Shown: positions 7,399 to 11,111 of the stretch, in pieces
Position numbering within the stretch: position 1 is the stretch's first letter
Layout of the letters: each line of letters begins with the position of its first letter
Source: Opitutia bacterium UBA4654
GTDB taxonomy: Bacteria; Verrucomicrobiota; Verrucomicrobiia; Opitutales; Intestinicryptomonadaceae
NCBI GenBank assembly: GCA_002405555.1
Contig: DHMA01000049.1
Span: 1 to 11,111, forward strand
Reading direction: 5' to 3'
Length of the DNA stretch: 11,111 nt
Notes under the pieces: model-generated
Databases searched by the model: none
What the model was told of the DNA's origin: nothing
The model's input: the letters and a program-made list of their open reading frames with translations, nothing else
Translations under genes and position numbers: made by a program

Positions 7399-7417
7399 AT
7401 ATCAAAAATTTTGATAT
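7399..7417. promoter_or_regulatory. Perfect 19-bp palindrome, candidate operator of the GH29-like gene
   Basis: The sequence is ATATCAAAA-A-TTTTGATAT, two 9-bp arms around a single base. On the minus strand it covers the -10 hexamer of the promoter described at 7411-7439 and the expected start site, a position typical of repressor binding. Because the DNA here is AT-rich, some symmetry could be chance, but a perfect 9-bp dyad placed exactly on the promoter is suggestive. I cannot tell which regulator would bind it. Confidence 0.5.
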
Positions 7418-7439
7418 TTTTTTATTCCGCTATTGTCAA
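7411..7439 (-). promoter_or_regulatory. Sigma70-type promoter of the GH29-like gene
   Basis: Read on the minus strand, a consensus -35 TTGACA (7434-7439) is followed after 17 bp by TATCAA (7411-7416, 4 of 6 to TATAAT). Transcription would begin near 7404, leaving a leader of about 36 nt before the ATG at 7368, without a Shine-Dalgarno. The rest of the gap up to 7587 contains small hairpins (for example TGCGG/CCGCA at 7453-7467) but no gene and no clear terminator for the upstream regulator gene. Confidence 0.6.
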
Positions 7440-7587
7440 GACATTACCCCCATGCGGTTCTTCCGCACTTCTTGCAACGGCGCAACATGTCGCCGCCTTT
7501 GCGTTTACACCGCTTTGAATTGCCCGATGCGCAACAGCCTAAACGCCGCGCCGTAATTAAGTTTTTTTAGGCGCGTAGCGGATTGCG

Positions 7588-8496
7588 CTAAACGCACTCG
7601 CTCGGCGGAAATCCGTAGTATTTTTTGAACGCGTAGGAAAGCGCGTGCCCGTCGGAAAATCCGACTTCGCGGGCGATTTCGCCGAGCGTCGCGCGGCTTT
7701 CGAGCAACGCCGCCGCCCGCTCCATTCGAAGCGAAAGCAGGTACTTTGAAAACGTGCAGCCGAACCGCTCCGCAAACGCGCCGTTGAGTTTGAACTTGCC
7801 TGCGCGGGCAAACGCGCACGCCTTTTCAAGAGTCCAGTCCGCCGAAATGTCGGAGTTTATTTTTTCGACAAGCCGCGCTATCGCGTCGTCGCCGCTTTCA
7901 GCCGAAGCAAACTCAGAGCGCAAAAGCCCCGCAATCAGCCCGCCGAGCGAAACCAGCCGCGAGACGTTCGGACGCGCCCCGTACAGCTCCTCCGAATACA
8001 TCTCGGCAAGCAGCTGAATGCGCTTCAAATTCGCCGCCTTTTTGCGCGCGGGCGAGCCGCCGAAAACCCCGCGCCAATACGGGGTGTCTGGCGTTTCGAA
8101 CCAGAGCGTTTCGGCGCGGGACGCGGAGGTGTCGCACGGCGTCTTTGCGGGAATGAAGAGAACGTCGCCCGCCGACACGCGAAAGCCGCCGCCGCCGAAT
8201 TTCGCCCTGTAATCGGACGCCGAAAGGAAAAAGCAGACCGTGTTGAAAGCGGTCTTCGCGCCGCGCGAAATGTAGTAGTACTTGCTGTACGAAGCGCGGG
8301 CGGCGGCGGCGATTCCGAACTTCGAAAGCACGTCGGCGTAGCGGCGCGGCGGCACCGACACCCCCGCCGAATCCAAGGCCTCGCGCGGGAGGATTTTCGT
8401 CGGGCGCGTCAGGTAGGTCTGGCGGCTGCCCTTGGGGAATATTTGAAGCCTGTTTTCGTTGGCGATTTTCCAAACTACGTTCTTTTTTTCGGACAT
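7588..8496 (-). CDS. AraC-family transcriptional regulator
   Basis: This 302-aa protein has a C-terminal AraC/XylS DNA-binding domain (about 205-302). It has two helix-turn-helix units, around WTLEKACAFARAGKFKLNGAF (221-241) and TLGEIAREVGFSDGHALSYAF (270-290), ending in the family signature KKYYGFPPSE. The N-terminal half (about 60-150) looks like a cupin-type sensor domain, with a segment SAGDVLFIPAKTP (108-120) typical of such folds. It probably senses a sugar released by the adjacent glycosidases and controls their genes. That role is inferred from position between two secreted glycosidase genes on the same strand. Its own promoter places the -10 only 6 bp from the ATG, suggesting a leaderless mRNA. 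A 15-bp box just upstream of its -35 recurs before the GH39-like gene, which hints at autoregulation plus control of that gene. Confidence 0.92.
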   Translation of the reverse strand: MSEKKNVVWKIANENRLQIFPKGSRQTYLTRPTKILPREALDSAGVSVPPRRYADVLSKFGIAAAARASYSKYYYISRGAKTAFNTVCFFLSASDYRAKFGGGGFRVSAGDVLFIPAKTPCDTSASRAETLWFETPDTPYWRGVFGGSPARKKAANLKRIQLLAEMYSEELYGARPNVSRLVSLGGLIAGLLRSEFASAESGDDAIARLVEKINSDISADWTLEKACAFARAGKFKLNGAFAERFGCTFSKYLLSLRMERAAALLESRATLGEIAREVGFSDGHALSYAFKKYYGFPPSECV

Positions 8497-8502
8497 GCCC
8501 GC

Positions 8503-8532
8503 AGATTAGCGCGGCGGAGGGCAGAATGTCAA
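8503..8532 (-). promoter_or_regulatory. Promoter of the AraC-type gene, probably leaderless
   Basis: On the minus strand, a consensus -35 TTGACA (8527-8532) is followed after 18 bp by TAATCT (8503-8508, 3 of 6). Only 6 bp then separate this box from the ATG at 8496, so the expected transcription start falls on or next to the first base of the start codon. No Shine-Dalgarno can fit. Confidence 0.5.
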
Positions 8533-8536
8533 CCGT

Positions 8537-8551
8537 TATAATTTTTCCGCA
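8537..8551 (+). promoter_or_regulatory. 15-bp box TATAATTTTTCCGCA, candidate AraC-type operator
   Basis: This 15-mer occurs again, exactly, on the minus strand at 10196-10210 upstream of the GH39-like gene. Here it lies 4 bp upstream of the -35 of the regulator's promoter, a usual place for activator or autoregulatory sites. A weaker copy, TATAAAAAATCCGC, follows 19 bp further at 8556-8569 and overlaps the terminator stem, so that similarity may be accidental. The TATAAT part could also act as a plus-strand -10 box, but a transcript from it would at once meet the hairpin at 8561-8591. Confidence 0.5.
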
Positions 8552-8560
8552 TGGATATAA

Positions 8561-8591
8561 AAAATCCGCCGCGTTTTCGGCGGCGGATTTT
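8561..8591 (-). terminator. Intrinsic terminator of the GH39-like gene
   Basis: A perfect 12-bp stem, AAAATCCGCCGC (8561-8572) with GCGGCGGATTTT (8580-8591), encloses a 7-nt loop. Read on the minus strand it starts 22 bp after the GH39-like stop codon and ends in a T-tract, as expected for rho-independent termination. It separates that gene from the regulator gene downstream. Two tandem AACGGGAGG copies (8595-8603 and 8605-8613) lie between the stop codon and the hairpin. Confidence 0.88.
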
Positions 8592-8613
8592 CGAAACGGG
8601 AGGGAACGGGAGG

Positions 8614-10140
8614 CTACTTGGTCTCGACAATGTCCTTCACCGCGGCGAAATCGGTAATCACAAGCGGATAGTCGGCAAGCGGAACGCCGAAAAGCGAATA
8701 TCCCGAAAGCGGATTCCCGTAGATTTTTCCGTCCTTCTTTTTGTACCGGAAGACGCGCCCCGACATTACGTCGAGCAGAACGGGGTTCTCCATTTCCATC
8801 TCGCCGATGTAGTTGAACGACGTGTTTTTTATGGGCTTCATCTGCACCTGCATGTCCTCGGAAAGCCAGAAAGCGTAGAGCGGCCAGCCCTTGCGGACAA
8901 AGGTTTCGACGCGCTTGGCGGAATCCACAAGGCGCGAGACTCCGACTCCCTCCGGCACGGCGCGGCGGGTTGTGAGCACCGCCGAAAGCGCGAACGGCTT
9001 GGTGTCGGCGTCGAAAATCGGAGTGTAGTTTTTGAGGATTTCGACGCTCTTTTTCGGGCGGTACGTTATGTTTTCAAACAGCCCGTACTTGGCGAAAAGC
9101 GGCTTGCCGCCGCGCCCCATCTGGTAGCCCTCCTTCAAATCCACGCACTGGTAAATGGAGCTTAAACCGTAGCCCGACGAGAGGTCGAGCGTGAAGCGGC
9201 GGAGCGTCCACTTAGCCTGCATGTACTCGCCGCCCGCGGTCGCGGGGCGCATGTAGTGCCCTTCGGGGTACGACGACCCGAATCCCGACTCGCCCTGCCA
9301 CAGCGAAACGCCGCGGTTCGGTGCAAACTCGGCGAGGACGCGGCGGATTGCCCGCGTATCGATGTCGTGCCGCTCTTCGGGAATGACGCAGTAGGGGTGG
9401 ATTGAGTAGAAATCGACGTATTCGCCGCCGCCGAGCCTGAAAAATTCGCGAGTGTAGCGGCGGAACGGCCCCGCGTTTACCGCTCCGATTTTCGCGTCAG
9501 GAATGTTTTTTTTGATTATTCCGCCCGTGATTTTAACAAGCTCTATGTAGTCTTTGGGGTCGGCTTTTCTGGGCTGCCAAAAGTCGTCTATGTTGGATTC
9601 GTTCCAGATTTCGAAATACTGCACGCGCCCCTTGAAGTGTTTTGAAAGCGCGTCGATGTAGTTTTTCCACGCTTGCAGGCATTCGTCGCCGAAATAGAGC
9701 GGAACGTAGCCGACGCCCGTGGGGTTTTTCATTTCGCCCATGTAAATCGGATTGCCGAAGCCGACATTGAACCACGGCTTGACGCCGCGCTTTATGAGGT
9801 TGTCCACAACGGAGTCGAGCCACGCGAAATCGTAGACGCCCTTTTGCTTTTCGGTCTTGCTCCAACCTGTCTGGCAGCGCGCCCACTTTATGCCGATTGC
9901 CGCAAGCTTGTCGTAGACTTTTTCGGGCTCGAACATGTCGCGGTCGAGACACTCGAAGCCGACGGACAGGCGCGAGTCGGCTATCTCCGCCGCCGACTTG
10001 TGCTTTATTCTGCCGATTTCCTCCCACTGCTTGTTGGGCAGGGGCAGAGACGGTTCGATTTCCTCCACTTTCTCGTATGCGGCAAACGCCGAAACGGCGG
10101 CGGCGGCCGCAAACGCCGATAAAAATATTTTCTTCATCAT
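8614..10140 (-). CDS. Secreted GH39-like (clan GH-A) glycoside hydrolase
   Basis: The protein of 508 aa begins MMKKIFLSAFAAAAAVSAFA, a typical Sec signal peptide cleaved near residue 20. An earlier TTG at 10176 in frame was not chosen because the signal peptide would then start too late. The mature part is a (beta/alpha)8 barrel of clan GH-A. The acid/base is probably Glu181 in FEIWNESN (177-183), the nucleophile probably Glu284 in LWQGESGFGS (280-289), and YSIHPY (245-250) lies between. This pattern is closest to GH39-type beta-xylosidase or related enzymes, but GH5- or GH79-like families are possible and the substrate is unknown. A beta-sandwich-like C-terminal part follows (about 370-508). 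The gene lies between the AraC-type regulator gene and a divergent beta-helix glycosidase gene and ends in a strong terminator. Confidence 0.85.
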   Translation of the reverse strand: MMKKIFLSAFAAAAAVSAFAAYEKVEEIEPSLPLPNKQWEEIGRIKHKSAAEIADSRLSVGFECLDRDMFEPEKVYDKLAAIGIKWARCQTGWSKTEKQKGVYDFAWLDSVVDNLIKRGVKPWFNVGFGNPIYMGEMKNPTGVGYVPLYFGDECLQAWKNYIDALSKHFKGRVQYFEIWNESNIDDFWQPRKADPKDYIELVKITGGIIKKNIPDAKIGAVNAGPFRRYTREFFRLGGGEYVDFYSIHPYCVIPEERHDIDTRAIRRVLAEFAPNRGVSLWQGESGFGSSYPEGHYMRPATAGGEYMQAKWTLRRFTLDLSSGYGLSSIYQCVDLKEGYQMGRGGKPLFAKYGLFENITYRPKKSVEILKNYTPIFDADTKPFALSAVLTTRRAVPEGVGVSRLVDSAKRVETFVRKGWPLYAFWLSEDMQVQMKPIKNTSFNYIGEMEMENPVLLDVMSGRVFRYKKKDGKIYGNPLSGYSLFGVPLADYPLVITDFAAVKDIVETK

Positions 10141-10147
10141 AACCCCG

Positions 10148-10176
10148 ATAATAACAAAATCCCCGCCCTCCCACAA
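10148..10176 (-). promoter_or_regulatory. Proximal promoter of the GH39-like gene, possibly leaderless
   Basis: On the minus strand, TTGTGG (10171-10176) and TATTAT (10148-10153, 5 of 6) are separated by 17 bp. The -10 box ends 7 bp before the ATG at 10140, so the mRNA would start at the ATG. An alternative distal promoter uses the perfect TATAAT at 10205-10210 with a weak TTGGCG 16 bp upstream, giving a leader of about 58 nt. Confidence 0.4.
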
Positions 10177-10178
10177 CA

Positions 10179-10217
10179 GGAAAAAATATACCCGTTGCGG
10201 AAAAATTATACCGCAAC
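10179..10217. promoter_or_regulatory. Tandem operator-like repeats upstream of the GH39-like gene
   Basis: Two 14-bp direct repeats, GGAAAAAATATACC (10179-10192) and GGAAAAATTATACC (10199-10212), differ at one base and are offset by exactly 20 bp, about two helical turns. The second is part of a 24-bp inverted repeat, GTTGCGG (10194-10200) and CCGCAAC (10211-10217), and contains the 15-mer shared with the regulator's own upstream region. The pair ends 2 bp before the proximal -35 box. This spacing resembles the direct half-sites bound by AraC-family activators. Confidence 0.55.
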
Positions 10218-10270
10218 CCTACCCGCCGCCAAACGCGCGGCGAAAAACATATTCCGCCCGAAAATCCAAA

Positions 10271-10285
10271 AATATTGACAATATT
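10271..10285. promoter_or_regulatory. 15-bp perfect palindrome containing TTGACA
   Basis: AATATTG-A-CAATATT lies in the divergent gap between the GH39-like gene and the beta-helix gene. It embeds a consensus -35 TTGACA (10275-10280) in the plus direction, but no good -10 is found 16-18 bp downstream. It may be an operator or a chance product of AT-rich DNA. A second palindrome, TAAAATTTTA, follows at 10287-10296, and a short GGCG/CGCC hairpin at 10320-10332. Confidence 0.3.
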
Positions 10286-10365
10286 CTAAAATTTTAAAAG
10301 AAAGTAGCTTTAAGAAAAGGGCGTTTTGCGCCTCGACAATATACATAACATAACACACAAAAAAC

Positions 10366-11111
10366 ATGTCTAAACTACTATATGCCGCCGTGCTTTTCAC
10401 GGCAATACAGCTGACCGCCGTCGCGGGCGTAAAACTCTATCCCGCGCCGCAGGAGGAAAACAAATTCGAAAACTGCTCACTCAAAATCGACGGCAAAAAC
10501 GTCGACGTCTACGAATGCAACGTCTCGAAATATCCCATAAACCAAGTCTGGCCGGGATACCAACGCCCGATTGAACAGACCGAAAAGGCGGGCTTCGCAT
10601 ACTGGGACATGGACAAGGACGGCGCGACCGTCGAAATCACGACAAAAAACATCGACTGCCGAAGCGTGGTCGTGCGCCCGCTGTCGCTTGGCATCAAGCC
10701 GAAGTTCAGCAAGAACAAAATCACGTTCAAGATGGACAAGATTAAGCCCGCGGTCGTGGAAATCAACGGCTACCACAACGCAATCCACCTCTTCCCCAGC
10801 CCCATGCAGGACTACTCCGCGCTGAAAAAGACGGAGCTTTGCGCCCCGCAGTGCAGCTACTGCTCAACCTACCGCAACGAAATTCCGCGAAACCGCGACC
10901 CCAACTACTACTACTTCAAAGCGGGCAGGCACGACATCGGCACGCTGCTTCTCAAAAGCAACGACAGAGTGCACATCGAAGCGGGCGCGGTCGTCTACGG
11001 CAGCTTCGTCGCCGACGACGCCGAAAACATCAAGATAACCGGACGCGGCATTCTCGACGGCTCGAAAATCGAACGCGCCGACAAGTGGGCGCGCGGCGGG
11101 TTCGGCTGCCT
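10366..11111 (+). CDS. Secreted right-handed beta-helix glycosidase, GH28-like (3' end beyond window)
   Basis: An open frame from the ATG at 10366 reaches the right edge (248 complete codons, no stop). Residues 1-21 form a Sec signal peptide, with probable cleavage after AVAG. An N-terminal beta-sandwich-type domain (about 22-145) contains VWPGYQRPIEQTE (61-73). Then comes the start of a parallel beta-helix: YYYFKAGRHDIGTLLLKSNDR, IEAGAVVYGSFVA (204-216) and IKITGRGILDGS (222-233), the last typical of GH28 and related polygalacturonase-like enzymes. GH49-like enzymes share this layout and cannot be excluded. The catalytic Asp residues would lie beyond the edge, so activity is not shown. A Cys cluster C159, C163, C166 is present, perhaps forming disulfides. 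The gene is divergent from the GH39-like gene and probably part of the same degradation cluster. Confidence 0.75.
   Translation, partial: MSKLLYAAVLFTAIQLTAVAGVKLYPAPQEENKFENCSLKIDGKNVDVYECNVSKYPINQVWPGYQRPIEQTEKAGFAYWDMDKDGATVEITTKNIDCRSVVVRPLSLGIKPKFSKNKITFKMDKIKPAVVEINGYHNAIHLFPSPMQDYSALKKTELCAPQCSYCSTYRNEIPRNRDPNYYYFKAGRHDIGTLLLKSNDRVHIEAGAVVYGSFVADDAENIKITGRGILDGSKIERADKWARGGFGC

Noticed and set aside
8551..9165. Plus-strand open frame starting after TATAAT at 8537
   Set aside because: It is antisense to the GH39-like gene and begins inside that gene's terminator hairpin; the translation has no recognisable domain.
10141..10176. In-frame TTG at 10176 as start of the GH39-like protein
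   Set aside because: It would put twelve extra residues before a standard signal peptide that begins MMKKIF at 10140, and the candidate promoter lies within this stretch.
10840..10863. C-x3-C-x2-C motif (C159, C163, C166), as in radical SAM proteins
   Set aside because: The protein has a signal peptide and beta-helix repeats, so an oxygen-sensitive iron-sulfur enzyme in this position is implausible. Disulfides or chance are more likely.

Overview
The window looks like a chromosomal segment of a GC-rich (roughly 55-60%) Verrucomicrobiota-type bacterium. This is inferred from gene content and style: bacterial aspS, tadA and infA, an IF-1 with a basic C-terminal tail, and a cluster of secreted glycosidases with an AraC-type regulator. 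Nothing in the window fixes the taxon, so the placement is tentative.

Layout. Positions 1-338 hold no convincing gene. They contain small hairpins and, at 226-347, a large imperfect inverted repeat that overlaps the 3' end of the first gene. On the minus strand from 2900 down to 339 lies a tight run infA > FecCD-type permease > HmuV-like ATPase > flavin reductase-like protein (gaps 18 bp, -14 bp, -4 bp). It looks like an operon in which a translation factor leads a heme or iron-chelate import module. No substrate-binding protein or outer-membrane receptor is present. Divergent from infA, on the plus strand, are tadA (tRNA adenosine deaminase) and aspS (aspartyl-tRNA synthetase). aspS ends in a strong bidirectional terminator at 5414-5446.

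The second half (5629 to the right edge) is a carbohydrate cluster. It contains a secreted GH29-type alpha-L-fucosidase-like enzyme (minus), an AraC-family regulator (minus), a secreted GH39-like clan GH-A glycosidase (minus) and, divergently on the plus strand, the start of a secreted beta-helix glycosidase resembling GH28 that runs off the edge. The likely logic is local regulation of extracytoplasmic polysaccharide breakdown. The substrate is not determined; fucose-containing pectin-like or host glycans are possibilities.

The most interesting non-coding signals are in this cluster. A 15-bp box is shared exactly between the upstream regions of the regulator gene and the GH39-like gene, next to a near-exact second copy 20 bp away at the latter. 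A perfect 19-bp palindrome sits on the -10 region of a consensus-like GH29 promoter. Several promoters (tadA, araC-type gene, GH39-like gene) have a -10 box 6-7 bp from the ATG, which would give leaderless mRNAs. The AspRS carries residues typical of non-discriminating enzymes, and the GH29 enzyme has a changed substrate-binding His.
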